Below, in pieces: positions 1 to 9,642 of a stretch of 64,000 nucleotides of DNA. Below the pieces are notes generated by a model. The model saw only the letters and a list, made by a program, of their open reading frames with translations. It ran no database searches and was not told where the DNA came from. Origin of the DNA: Paramagnetospirillum caucaseum (lineage in GTDB: Bacteria > Pseudomonadota > Alphaproteobacteria > Rhodospirillales > Magnetospirillaceae); contig NZ_AONQ01000018.1 of the NCBI RefSeq assembly GCF_000342045.1, forward strand, positions 1 to 64,000, given 5' to 3'. The first letter of the stretch is position 1; each line of letters begins with the position of its first letter. Both the position numbers and the translations under genes were made by a program.

Positions 1-476
1 AAGGTTCCGAACAGGAAGGGGCCGCCCTGGCCGAAGCGGGCGCGGCAATCGGTCCAGAGGGCGTCGATGCGGGCCACGTCGGCCCGAACGTCGTCGGGGA
101 TGTCCGCCATGGGATGGTCTTCCACCACATCCATGGAGCAAGCGGAGCGCAGCGGCATGAAGCCGGCATGCATCTCGGCCGAAACCGAGCGGGCCTGGGC
201 GCGGGCCGCCGGGTCCCGGGGCCACAGCCCGGCCTGGGGGAAGCGCTCGGCCAGATATTCGCAGATGGCCAGCGAATCCCAGACGGTGACCCCGCCATCG
301 TCCAGGGCGGGAATCTTGCCCGACGGCGACCATTGCAGGATCCTGGCCTTGGTGTCGGGCTGGCGCAGCTCGATGAACACTTCGCGGAAGGGGGCACCGG
401 TGGCGGCCAGCGCCATCCAGGCCCTGAGCGACCAGGAGGACCAGCGCTTGGTGCCGACGACGAGGGTGAGAGACAT
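1..476 (-). CDS. Glutathione S-transferase, partial (3' end outside window)
   Basis: About 158 N-terminal residues are visible. The ATG on the minus strand at 476 opens MSLTLVVGTKRWSSWSLRAW, the thioredoxin-fold start of a cytosolic GST, with the conserved SGKIPAL loop (cis-Pro) and DSLAICEYLAE, which follow the GST glutathione-binding pattern. The helical C-terminal domain begins near residue 85 and runs off the left edge. Substrate is not predictable; GSTs conjugate or reduce with glutathione in the cytoplasm. It is divergent from the aminopeptidase at 551 with 74 bases between start codons, so the two promoters share that gap. Confidence 0.88.
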   Translation of the reverse strand, partial: MSLTLVVGTKRWSSWSLRAWMALAATGAPFREVFIELRQPDTKARILQWSPSGKIPALDDGGVTVWDSLAICEYLAERFPQAGLWPRDPAARAQARSVSAEMHAGFMPLRSACSMDVVEDHPMADIPDDVRADVARIDALWTDCRARFGQGGPFLFGT

Positions 477-550
477 GATGCTTCCCAAACCGTGGATGGT
501 CACGGATCATGGGAGCAAGCGCGGGACGCCTTCAACAGGGAATTGGTGAC

Positions 551-1948
<1,398 letters not shown>

Positions 1949-2050
1949 CGCCGATCCGTATTCGGCGGGCGAAACGCCCGCGCTCCGCCGACGGAGCCTG
2001 GGGCGCGGCCGTTCCGGCAGCCGCCGCCCGGACGCAAGACAGTCCTTTAC

Positions 2051-2099
2051 AGGGGAGGAGATTCCTTCCATGAGTCATCTCTTCCAAGGGGACAGATGA
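2051..2099 (+). promoter_or_regulatory. Short leader ORF (MSHLFQGDR) ahead of trkH, possible translational coupler
   Basis: A strong Shine-Dalgarno sequence, AGGGGAGGAG at 2051-2060, precedes an ATG at 2070 that opens a nine-codon frame ending TGA at 2097-2099. The TTG start of the transporter follows at 2101. The transporter start itself has AAGGGGA at 2086-2092 inside the leader. The arrangement is what one expects for reinitiation or translational coupling; function is inference. Confidence 0.45.
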
Positions 2100-2100
2100 C

Positions 2101-3549
2101 TTGATCGACATCCGGCCGGTTCTCTTCGTCAACGGCTTCCTGCTGCTGGTGCTGGCTGCGGCCATGGGCATTCCGGCGATAGTCGATCTGTCGGCCGGCG
2201 ACGTGGACTGGAAGGTGTTCGCCGTGTCGTCCATGGTCACCGCCTTCTCGGGCCTGGCCCTGATCTTCGGCACCCGGACCAGGGGGCGGCCCTCGCTGTC
2301 GGCGCGCCAGGCCTTCATGCTGACCACCCTGGCCTGGGTCAGCACGGCGGCCTTCGCCGCCCTGCCCTTCGCCTTTTCCAACCTGCGCCTGTCTCCCACC
2401 GACGCGGTGTTCGAGGCCATGAGCGGGCTGACCACCACCGGGGCCACGGTGATCATCGGCCTGGACACCGCGCCGCGCGGCATCCTGATCTGGCGGGCCC
2501 TGCTCAACTGGCTGGGCGGCGAGGGCATCATCATCATGGCGGTGGCCATCCTGCCCCTGCTGCGCATCGGCGGCATGCAGGTCTTCCGCATGGAGACCTC
2601 GGACAAGACCGAATCCATCAAGCCGCGCATCACCCAGGTGGCCACCGCCATCACCCTGGTCTACGTGGTGTTCACCGCCCTGGCGGCGCTGGCCTTCTGG
2701 GCGGCGGGCATGGGCCGCTTCGACGCCGTCTGCCACGCCATGGCGGCCATCTCCACCGGCGGATTCTCCACCTCGGACGCCAAGCTGGCCCATTGGAACA
2801 CCGCCGTGCAGTGGGTGGCCATCTTCGCCATGATGGTCGGGGGATCGAGCTTCGTGCTGTGGACCGGCCCGTGGCGCAACGGCCGCCCGCGCATCCTCGA
2901 CGACGCCCAGGCCCACTGGTACCTGATGTTCATCGGCACCGCCGCCGGGGTGCTGGCCCTATGGCAATGGGCGGTCAACGACATGAGCCTGGGGATCGCC
3001 GTGCGCCACGCCGCCTTCAACGTGGTGTCCACCGTCACCACCACCGGCTTCGTCTCCACCGATTACGGCCTCTGGGGCGGCTTCGCCCATGTGGTGTTCT
3101 TCATCCTGGTGTTCATCGGCGGCTGCACCGGCTCCACCGCCGGCGGCGTCAAGATCTTCCGCTGGGAATTGCTGTTCGCCCTGGCCGGCATCCACCTGAA
3201 GCGCCTGCTTCACCCGCACGGCGTCTTCGTCATCCACTACAACCAGCGGCCCATCGCGCCCTCGATCCTCGATTCGGTGCAGGGCTTCGTGGTGATGTAC
3301 TTCTTCACCTTCGCCCTGTTCGCCCTGGCCTTGAGCATGGTGGGGGTGGACTTCCTCACCGCCCTGTCGGGGTCGGCGGCGGCGCTGGCCAATGCCGGGC
3401 CGGGCATCGGCGAGGTGATCGGCCCGTTCGGCAGCTATCGCCCGCTGCCCGATTCCGCCAAGTGGATCCTGTCCTTCGAGATGATGCTGGGCCGCCTGGA
3501 ACTGTTCACCGTGGCGGTGCTGTTCTCGCGCAGCTATTGGCGGGAGTAG
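2101..3549 (+). CDS. TrkH-family potassium uptake protein (copy 1)
   Basis: 482 residues, the usual TrkH length, with about ten hydrophobic segments forming the four M1-P-M2 repeats. Selectivity-filter loops can be read as TTTGATVI, STGGFSTS, TTTGFVST and LANAGPGIG, each with the filter glycine. It is the inner-membrane pore of a Trk/Ktr K+ uptake system; the cytoplasmic TrkA partner is not in the window. The start is TTG, chosen because the sequence MIDIRPVL aligns with the ATG start of the paralogue that follows. The stop is 7 bases before that paralogue, so the two form an operon and an old tandem duplication. Confidence 0.93.
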   Translation: MIDIRPVLFVNGFLLLVLAAAMGIPAIVDLSAGDVDWKVFAVSSMVTAFSGLALIFGTRTRGRPSLSARQAFMLTTLAWVSTAAFAALPFAFSNLRLSPTDAVFEAMSGLTTTGATVIIGLDTAPRGILIWRALLNWLGGEGIIIMAVAILPLLRIGGMQVFRMETSDKTESIKPRITQVATAITLVYVVFTALAALAFWAAGMGRFDAVCHAMAAISTGGFSTSDAKLAHWNTAVQWVAIFAMMVGGSSFVLWTGPWRNGRPRILDDAQAHWYLMFIGTAAGVLALWQWAVNDMSLGIAVRHAAFNVVSTVTTTGFVSTDYGLWGGFAHVVFFILVFIGGCTGSTAGGVKIFRWELLFALAGIHLKRLLHPHGVFVIHYNQRPIAPSILDSVQGFVVMYFFTFALFALALSMVGVDFLTALSGSAAALANAGPGIGEVIGPFGSYRPLPDSAKWILSFEMMLGRLELFTVAVLFSRSYWRE

Positions 3550-3556
3550 CGGCATC

Positions 3557-5005
3557 ATGATCGACATCCGCCCCGTCCTGTCCTCCATCGGCGCCCTGGT
3601 CTGCATCCTGGCCGCCGCCATGTGGCTGCCGGCGGCCATCGACTTCCGCGACGGGCACGAGGAATGGCAGGTCTTCGCCACCTCGTCGGGGCTGACCCTG
3701 TTCTTCGGCCTGGCCCTGCTGCTGGGCACCCGCACCCCCAGCCAGCGGCGCGGCGTGCGCCAGACCTATCTGGCCGCCACCTTCGGCTGTCTGGTCCCCG
3801 GCCTGTTCGCCGCCCTGCCCCTGGTCTACGGACCGCTGCAATTATCGCCCACCGACGCGGTGTTCGAGGCGCTGGCCGGCCTGACCACCACCAACGCCAC
3901 GGTGATCCGCGGCATGGACGCCCTGCCGCGCGGGCTGGTGCTGTGGCGCGCCGTGCTGGGCTGGCTGGGCGGCATCGGCGTCATCGCCATGGCCATCGCC
4001 GTGCTGCCCGATCTGGCGGTGGGCGGCATGCAGATGTTCCGCCTGGAGGTTCCCGGCCCGGCCGAGCGCGCCACCTCGCGCGGGCGGCGCATCGCGTTTT
4101 CCATCCTGGCCGGCTATTGCGGCGCCACCGCCCTGCTGGCCCTGGCCCTGTGGCTGGCCGGCATGAGCGGCTTCGAGGCCCTGGTCCACGCCATGGGGAC
4201 CATTTCCACCTCGGGGGCCTCCACCTCCGACGCCTCGGTCGGCCATTTCGACAGCGCCGCCATCACCGTGCTGATCACCTTCGGCATGGTGCTGGGCGGC
4301 ATGCCGTTCCTGCTGTTCTTCCACTTCCTGCGCGGCAACCGCAAGATCGTGCTGCGCGACCACCAACTGCGCTGGTACTTCGCCCTGCTGGCGCTCGGCA
4401 CCCTGGGGGTATCGGCCTGGCTGGTGGCCAGCCGGGGGCTGCCGCCGCTGGACTCGCTGCGCCATGGGGCGCTGACCGTGGTGTCGGTGATGACCGGCAC
4501 CGGGCACTTCACCCTGGAATACGGCAATTGGGGCGGCATGCCGGCCGCCATCCTGTTCTTCCTGGCCTTCGTGGGGGGCTGCGCCGGCTCGACCAGCGGC
4601 GGCATCAAGGTCTTCCGCTTCCAGTTCCTGTTCGCCGACGCCCTGATGCAGATCCGCCGCCTGCTGCGCCCGCACGCGGTGCTGATCGCCGGCTTCAACC
4701 GCCGCCCCATCCCCGAGGAGGTGTTGGGCTCGGTGATGGGCTTCCTGTTCGTCTATGCGCTCTCTTTCGCCATGCTGGCCATGTCGCTGGCCTTCCTCGG
4801 CCTCGACTTCGTCACCGCCGTGTCGGGGGCGGCCTCGGCCCTGGCCAATCTCGGGCCGGGCCTGGGGCCGGAGATCGGCCCCGGCGGCTCCTATGCCGGC
4901 CTGCCCGATCTGGCCAAGTGGCTGCTGTCCCTGGGGATGCTGGTGGGAAGGCTGGAACTGTTCACCGTGCTGGTGCTGTTCGTCCCCGCCTTCTGGCGGC
5001 AGTGA
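3557..5005 (+). CDS. TrkH-family potassium uptake protein (copy 2, altered first filter loop)
   Basis: 482 residues, same topology and length as copy 1, with aligned landmarks (start MIDIRPVLSS, GGMQMFRLEV, CAGSTSGGIKVF, final LELFTVLVLF). Filter loops 2-4 keep a glycine (STSGAST, TGTGHFT, LANLGPGLG). Loop 1 reads TTTNATVI, with Asn where copy 1 and typical TrkH have Gly. It may therefore have changed selectivity or conductance, or act with a partner. It is separated by 7 bases from copy 1 and faces cheZ tail to tail with 12 bases between stops. Confidence 0.92.
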   Translation: MIDIRPVLSSIGALVCILAAAMWLPAAIDFRDGHEEWQVFATSSGLTLFFGLALLLGTRTPSQRRGVRQTYLAATFGCLVPGLFAALPLVYGPLQLSPTDAVFEALAGLTTTNATVIRGMDALPRGLVLWRAVLGWLGGIGVIAMAIAVLPDLAVGGMQMFRLEVPGPAERATSRGRRIAFSILAGYCGATALLALALWLAGMSGFEALVHAMGTISTSGASTSDASVGHFDSAAITVLITFGMVLGGMPFLLFFHFLRGNRKIVLRDHQLRWYFALLALGTLGVSAWLVASRGLPPLDSLRHGALTVVSVMTGTGHFTLEYGNWGGMPAAILFFLAFVGGCAGSTSGGIKVFRFQFLFADALMQIRRLLRPHAVLIAGFNRRPIPEEVLGSVMGFLFVYALSFAMLAMSLAFLGLDFVTAVSGAASALANLGPGLGPEIGPGGSYAGLPDLAKWLLSLGMLVGRLELFTVLVLFVPAFWRQ

Positions 5006-5017
5006 GTTCGGACGCCG

Positions 5018-5590
5018 TCAGCCGAACAGCTTGTCGATGGCGTCCTGGCCCAGCATGCGGTCCACGTCGGCCTGAGAGACGCCCTGGCCGGGCAGTTGGG
5101 GCCCGTGCAGCAGCGCCTTGTCGGGATCGACCTCGTCCTTCTTGATCTCGACCACCAGCTTGGTCAGCTCGTCCTTGCCCCAGGTGAGGATGACCGCCTT
5201 GATGCGGTCCTCGACGAACTTCAGGGAATTGACGATCTTGGAGATGCGCTGGCCGGTGATGTCCTGGAACGAGCAGGCCTCGAACACCTGGTTGACCCGG
5301 TCCTCCACCTTGTCGAAAACCTGGACCAGCGGCTGGTTGTCGATGGCGATGGCGCGGGCCTCGCACATCAGCTCGCTGACGCTCTCCATGCTTTCCATGA
5401 TGGTGTTGGTGGCGCTTTCCGTGGCGCCGACGATGGCGTCCAGCTGCTCCGACATGCTGCCGAAGTGATCCTGGGCACCGGGCGGGTTGAGGGCGGCCAG
5501 CTCGGTCTTGATCTTCTGGAGGTGCCCGAACAGCCCCACCAGCTCCCGCTTGAGGAGGCCGCTATCGGTCATCGGTGTCTGCATGTTCAT
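5018..5590 (-). CDS. cheZ: CheZ-family protein phosphatase of phospho-CheY
   Basis: 190 residues, mostly helical. The CheZ active-site block reads SFQDITGQRISKIV, with Asp about 110 and the catalytic Gln about 114 corresponding to the QDxTGQ motif that dephosphorylates CheY-P. The C-terminus (VDRMLGQDAIDKLFG) resembles the CheY-binding tail helix of CheZ (DQDDVDDLLASLGF-like). ATG at 5590 (MNMQTP) was chosen; ATG at 5584 is also possible. It lies 70 bases downstream of meaB on the same strand, without other chemotaxis genes. It acts in the cytoplasm to terminate the chemotaxis signal. Confidence 0.85.
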   Translation of the reverse strand: MNMQTPMTDSGLLKRELVGLFGHLQKIKTELAALNPPGAQDHFGSMSEQLDAIVGATESATNTIMESMESVSELMCEARAIAIDNQPLVQVFDKVEDRVNQVFEACSFQDITGQRISKIVNSLKFVEDRIKAVILTWGKDELTKLVVEIKKDEVDPDKALLHGPQLPGQGVSQADVDRMLGQDAIDKLFG

Positions 5591-5660
5591 TCCGTCGCCT
5601 TCATATAGAAGCCTGAGAATAGCCTGTTTATCGGGAGCACGCCAAGGGGCATCCCTGGAA

Positions 5661-6650
5661 TTAGTGCTGCCCCCGGAAGGTCCGCACCAATTGCCGCGCC
5701 GCCGCGCCGGGCGCCATCCGTCCGGCGGCGACGCCGCGCTCCATCTCGGGCAGCAGCCTTTCCACCCGGGGGTCGTCGCGCAAGGCCTGCAACAGGGTCT
5801 CCGACACCTCGTTCCACATCCAGGCATGGGCCTGGGCGGCGCGGCGTCCGGCCAGGGCGCCGGCCTTGTCCATGGCGTCGCGGTAGGAGGCGATGGTCGA
5901 CCACACCGCGTCGATGCCCGACCGCGCCAGGGCCGAGCAGGTCAGCACCGGCACAGTCCAGTGGGGCGAGGAGGGCGCCAGCAGATGCAGGGCATTCTTG
6001 TAGTCGCGCGCCGCACGCCCCGCCGCCGCCGCCAGGTCGCCGTCGGCCTTGTTGACGATGATGGCGTCGGCCAGCTCGACGATGCCCTTCTTGATGCCCT
6101 GCAATTCGTCGCCGCCGCCGGGCACCAGGACCAGCAGGAACATGTCGACCATGTCGGCCACCGCCGTCTCGGATTGCCCGACCCCCACCGTCTCGACCAC
6201 GATGACGTCGAAGCCCGCCGCCTCGCAGACCAGCATGGCTTCCCGGGTGCGGCGCGCCACGCCGCCCAGGGTGCAGCCGGACGGACTGGGGCGGATGAAG
6301 GCCCGCGCGTCGCGCGACAACTCCTCCATGCGGGTCTTGTCGCCGAGGATCGAGCCGCCCGAGCGCGGGCTGGAGGGGTCCACCGCCAGCACCGCCGGCT
6401 TCTTGCCCATCTCCAGCACATGCAGGCCAAAACTTTCGATGAAGGTGCTCTTGCCCGCGCCGGGCACGCCGGTGATGCCGACCCGCACCGAGCGCCCCGT
6501 GTGGGGCAGCAATTCGTGCATCAGCGCTTCCGCCGCCTCGCGGTGGTCGGGGCGGGTGGATTCGATCAGGGTGATGGCGCGGGCCAGGGCGCGGCGCTCG
6601 CCGGCCAGCACGCCCTCGGCCAGGGCCTTGGGATCGGGGGAGGTGCTCAC
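5661..6650 (-). CDS. meaB: Methylmalonyl-CoA mutase-associated GTPase MeaB (ArgK/LAO family)
   Basis: 329 residues, GTG start. The G3E-type P-loop is GVPGAGKSTFIE. It is followed by AVDPSSPRSGGSILGDKTRM (switch region characteristic of MeaB), ETVGVGQSE and the NKADGD base-recognition motif. MeaB protects methylmalonyl-CoA mutase and assists cobalamin loading in a GTP-dependent way. The mutase itself is encoded at 54983 in this window, far from meaB. Two small genes lie immediately upstream, the nearer one ending 8 bases before this start, so they are probably co-transcribed. Confidence 0.93.
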   Translation of the reverse strand: MSTSPDPKALAEGVLAGERRALARAITLIESTRPDHREAAEALMHELLPHTGRSVRVGITGVPGAGKSTFIESFGLHVLEMGKKPAVLAVDPSSPRSGGSILGDKTRMEELSRDARAFIRPSPSGCTLGGVARRTREAMLVCEAAGFDVIVVETVGVGQSETAVADMVDMFLLVLVPGGGDELQGIKKGIVELADAIIVNKADGDLAAAAGRAARDYKNALHLLAPSSPHWTVPVLTCSALARSGIDAVWSTIASYRDAMDKAGALAGRRAAQAHAWMWNEVSETLLQALRDDPRVERLLPEMERGVAAGRMAPGAAARQLVRTFRGQH

Positions 6651-6658
6651 GTTACGGG

Positions 6659-6922
6659 CTATCTCTTCTTGTCGTCGGGCTCGCGGCCCTGGTTGAGGAA
6701 GGTGAGGATGGCCATGCCGACCAGCTTGGCGCGGTCCTCGTCCGACAGGGCGTCGAGAATCTTGCGCTTGGCGCGGTGGACCTCCTGGGCGCGCTTCAGC
6801 AGGGCGGTGCGGTCGGAGCCGGGATCGGCCTTGGCTGGAGGCAAGGGCTTGGGCTTGGCTTTCGGCTTTGGCTTCGCCTTCGGCTCGCCGGGACCGAACA
6901 GGGCTTTGAGGAAGCCGAACAT
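6659..6922 (-). CDS. Small Lys/Pro-rich protein, paralogue of the adjacent upstream gene
   Basis: 87 residues, family not recognised. The N-terminus (MFGFLKALFGPGEP) is hydrophobic, followed by a KPKPKAKPKP linker and a helical module RAKRKILDALSDEDRAKLV. That module matches RARQSVLAELSDDERARLE in the neighbouring 100-residue protein, so the two are tandem paralogues. It starts 2 bases after the stop of that gene and ends 8 bases before meaB, suggesting one transcript. No signal peptide or catalytic motif is evident. Function unknown. Confidence 0.75.
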   Translation of the reverse strand: MFGFLKALFGPGEPKAKPKPKAKPKPLPPAKADPGSDRTALLKRAQEVHRAKRKILDALSDEDRAKLVGMAILTFLNQGREPDDKKR

Positions 6923-6924
6923 GC

Positions 6925-7227
6925 TCAACCGCCCCCCAGCAGCGCCTTGCGCGCCACCTGTTCCAGCCTGGCCCGCTCGTCGTCGGAAAGCTCGGCCAGC
7001 ACCGATTGCCGCGCCCGGTGCACCAGCATGGCCGAACGGATCAGCTGGGCCTTTTCCGGCGGCAGGCGCTTCATGCGCTCCTCCGCCTCGGCCAAAGCGG
7101 TGGCGGGGTCGCGTTCCCTCGGCCTGGAGGCGGCAGCCTTCGGACGCGCCGACACCCCCGGCGCCGGGCGCTTCAGCGCCTCGCGCGCCCGCTTGTCGAG
7201 GACCAGACGGGACAGCCAGCCGAGCAT
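6925..7227 (-). CDS. Small helical protein, paralogue of the adjacent downstream gene
   Basis: 100 residues, family not recognised. It begins MLGWLSRLVLDKRAREALKR, has a basic Ala/Pro-rich middle, then LPPEKAQLIRSAMLVHRARQ and the shared module SVLAELSDDERARLEQVARKALLGGG. Charged helices dominate. It is the first gene of the apparent three-gene unit leading into meaB. It could be a regulator or adaptor; nothing in the sequence assigns a function. Confidence 0.75.
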   Translation of the reverse strand: MLGWLSRLVLDKRAREALKRPAPGVSARPKAAASRPRERDPATALAEAEERMKRLPPEKAQLIRSAMLVHRARQSVLAELSDDERARLEQVARKALLGGG

Positions 7228-7257
7228 GGGGCGAGTCTACTCCAAATGATTCGTATC

Positions 7258-7353
7258 GGCGAGCCGCTGAAGCGACTCGCCTTATCACCCTCAGACGCCG
7301 GGCGCTTCGCTTGGCTTACTTGGCATAAGCCGAGGCGAGCCGTGCCCTTGCCG
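7258..7353 (+). repeat. Dispersed intergenic repeat, copy 1 (about 96 nt)
   Basis: It starts with the hairpin GGCGAGCCGCTGAAGCGACTCGCC (7258-7281) and contains the blocks GCCGGGCGCTTCGCT and GGCATAAGCCG, ending CTTGCCG. The same order of blocks recurs on the opposite strand at 20584-20680. It fills the gap between the 100-residue protein gene and the M32 carboxypeptidase. Another perfect stem, CCGCCTTCC/GGAAGGCGG (7351-7371), abuts it next to the peptidase stop codon. Confidence 0.7.
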
Positions 7354-7373
7354 CCTTCCGACGGAAGGCGGAA

Positions 7374-8870
7374 TCAACCCAGGTAGCGCCGCCGCAGATG
7401 GGCCTCGAACACGGTGGGATCGAGAGGACGGCCGGTGGCCTGGGTCAGCAGCTCGCGGGTGGAAACCAGCGAACCCCTGGAATGGACATTGGCGCGCAGC
7501 CAGGCGAGCAGCGGCCGGAAATCACCGCCGGCGATGCCTTTCGACACCTCGGGATCGGCGGTCCTGGCGCCGTCGAACAGCTGGGCGGCGGTCATCGCCC
7601 CCAGGGTGTAGGTGGGGAAATAGCCCCAGGCGCCGCCATACCAGTGGATGTCCTGCAGGCAGCCCAGGCGGTCGTCGGGCGGCCGGATGCCCAGCAGGCG
7701 CTCGTAGCCGTCGTTCCAGGCGGCGGGTAGGTCGTCCAGCTCCATGCGGCCCTCGATCAGGGCCTTTTCCAGGCGGTAGCGGATGATGACGTGGGCGGGA
7801 TAGGTGACCTCGTCGGCCTCGACGCGGATGAAGCCCCGGCTGACCCGGATGCCGCGCCGGTAGAGATTGTCCGCCTCCCAGGCCGGGCCGTCGCCGCCGA
7901 AGGTGCTTTTGAGCAGCGGCGAGAGGAAGCCGGCGAATTCCTTGGACCGGCAGGCCTGCATCTCCATCAGCAGCGACTGGGATTCGTGCATCACCATGCC
8001 CCTGGCCCGGCCCACCGGCTGCGAGCGCCAGTGGCCGGACGGCAGGCCGAACTCGTAGAGGGCATGCCCGGTCTCGTGCAGCACCCCCATCATGGCCGAG
8101 GCGAAATCGTCCTCGTTGTAGCGGGTGGTCACCCGGATGTCGCCGGGATAGCCGCCGCAGAACGGGTGGTGCGACACGTCCAGGCGGCCATGGCGGAAAT
8201 CGAAGCCCAGCACCTCCATCAGGCGCATGCCCAGCGCCTTCTGCCGGTCGGTGGGAAACAGGCCGTCCGGTTCCAGGACGGCGGGGCGGGCCGCCTGGGC
8301 GTCGAGCACCTCGCCGATGAAGCCGGGCAGGAACTTTTCCAGGTGGTCGAACACCGGGTCGATCTCGGCGGCGCGGCCCAGGGGCTCGTACTGGTCGAGC
8401 AGGGCGTCGTAGATGGAGACGCCCAGCGCCTCGGCCTTGACGTGCCCCACTTCGCGCACCAGCCCCAGCAATACCTTGAGCGCCGGCAGCACGGCCTTGA
8501 AGTCGGCCGCCGGGCGGGCCTGGCGCCACACCATCTCGCAGGCCGATTCGGCCCGCGCCAGGGCGTCGACCAGATCGGCGGGCAGGGCGCTGGCATGAAT
8601 CCAGTCGCGGCGCATCTCGCGCAGGTTGGCCGCCTGCCATTCGTCCAGCGGCCCGGCCGCCGCCTTGTCCAGCAGTTCGCCCAGGTCGGGGGCGGTGATC
8701 TGTTCGTGGTTGATGCCGCGCAACGTCGCCACCTGCTCGGCGCGGAACTCGGCGGCGCCCTCGGGCATCATGGTCGCCATGTCCCACGACAGCACCGACA
8801 GCGCCTCGGCGACGGAATTCATCTTGCGGAAGCAGGCTTCCAGGGTGGCATAGGCGGGATTGGGGCTCAT
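7374..8870 (-). CDS. Carboxypeptidase M32 (TaqI/thermostable carboxypeptidase 1 family)
   Basis: 498 residues, matching the roughly 500 of the M32 family. Zinc motif HETGH (in LHETGHALYEFGLP) with the downstream glutamate in MHESQSLLMEMQ. Further family blocks are DVSHHPFCGG, DIRVTTRYNEDDF and the C-terminal IRPPDDRLGCLQDIHWYGGAWGYFPTYTLG (shown in part: HWYGGAWGYFPTYTLG). It is a cytoplasmic metallocarboxypeptidase with broad C-terminal specificity. I start at ATG 8870 (MSPNPAYATLE), discarding an upstream in-frame extension. It is divergent from elbB. Confidence 0.94.
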   Translation of the reverse strand: MSPNPAYATLEACFRKMNSVAEALSVLSWDMATMMPEGAAEFRAEQVATLRGINHEQITAPDLGELLDKAAAGPLDEWQAANLREMRRDWIHASALPADLVDALARAESACEMVWRQARPAADFKAVLPALKVLLGLVREVGHVKAEALGVSIYDALLDQYEPLGRAAEIDPVFDHLEKFLPGFIGEVLDAQAARPAVLEPDGLFPTDRQKALGMRLMEVLGFDFRHGRLDVSHHPFCGGYPGDIRVTTRYNEDDFASAMMGVLHETGHALYEFGLPSGHWRSQPVGRARGMVMHESQSLLMEMQACRSKEFAGFLSPLLKSTFGGDGPAWEADNLYRRGIRVSRGFIRVEADEVTYPAHVIIRYRLEKALIEGRMELDDLPAAWNDGYERLLGIRPPDDRLGCLQDIHWYGGAWGYFPTYTLGAMTAAQLFDGARTADPEVSKGIAGGDFRPLLAWLRANVHSRGSLVSTRELLTQATGRPLDPTVFEAHLRRRYLG

Positions 8871-8973
8871 GGAACTCACATGGTATCTCGAACGGGGAAA
8901 CGATAGACCATGGCCCTCGCTTCGGGGAATCGTATAATCACGCGACTTTCCCCGAGAGGATGAGGAACACCCC

Positions 8974-9642
8974 ATGACCGCCAAACCCCGCTTCGCCGTC
9001 GTGCTGTCCGGCTGCGGCGTCTATGACGGCGCCGAGATTCACGAAGCCGTGCTGACCCTGCTGGCCATCGACCGCCAGGGCGGCACATATCAGTGCTTCG
9101 CCCCCGACCGCGCCCAGATGCATGTGGTCAACCACCTGACCGGCCAGGAAGCCGCCGGCGAAAGCCGCAACGTGCTGGTGGAATCGGCGCGCATCGCGCG
9201 CGGCAATATCAAGTCCCTGGCCGAGTTCGACGCCTCCCAGGTGGATGCCCTGATCCTCCCCGGCGGCTTCGGCGCCGCCAAGAATCTCTGCACCTTCGCC
9301 ACCCAGGGCCCCGATTGCACGGTGGATTCCGATACCGAGAAGGCGGTCAAGGCCATGGCGGCGGCGGGCAAGCCCATGGGCGCGCTGTGCATCGCCCCCG
9401 CCCTGATGGCCCGAATCTTCGGCGACGGCATCGACGTCACCATCGGCAACGACGAGGGCACCGCCACGGCCATCGAGGCCATGGGCGCCCGGCACACCAA
9501 GGCTGCTCACGGCGGCGTGGTGGTGGACAAGGGCCACAAGGTGGTGACCTCGCCCTGCTACATGCTGGACTCCTCCATCTCCCAGATCGCCGACGGCGCC
9601 GAGAACACGGTGAAGGCCCTGCTCCAGCTTCTGGGCCGCTGA
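8974..9642 (+). CDS. elbB: Isoprenoid biosynthesis glyoxalase ElbB (DJ-1/PfpI superfamily)
   Basis: 222 residues. The family start FAVVLSGCGVYDGAEIHEAV, the LILPGGFGAAKNL loop and the nucleophile-elbow region GALCIAPALMARI (Cys) match ElbB. The protein has weak glyoxalase activity in vitro and a genetic link to isoprenoid synthesis in E. coli; its physiological role is unsettled. Its TGA is immediately followed by the GTG start of truB, so it is likely co-transcribed with the truB-rpsO-pnp group. Confidence 0.92.
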   Translation: MTAKPRFAVVLSGCGVYDGAEIHEAVLTLLAIDRQGGTYQCFAPDRAQMHVVNHLTGQEAAGESRNVLVESARIARGNIKSLAEFDASQVDALILPGGFGAAKNLCTFATQGPDCTVDSDTEKAVKAMAAAGKPMGALCIAPALMARIFGDGIDVTIGNDEGTATAIEAMGARHTKAAHGGVVVDKGHKVVTSPCYMLDSSISQIADGAENTVKALLQLLGR

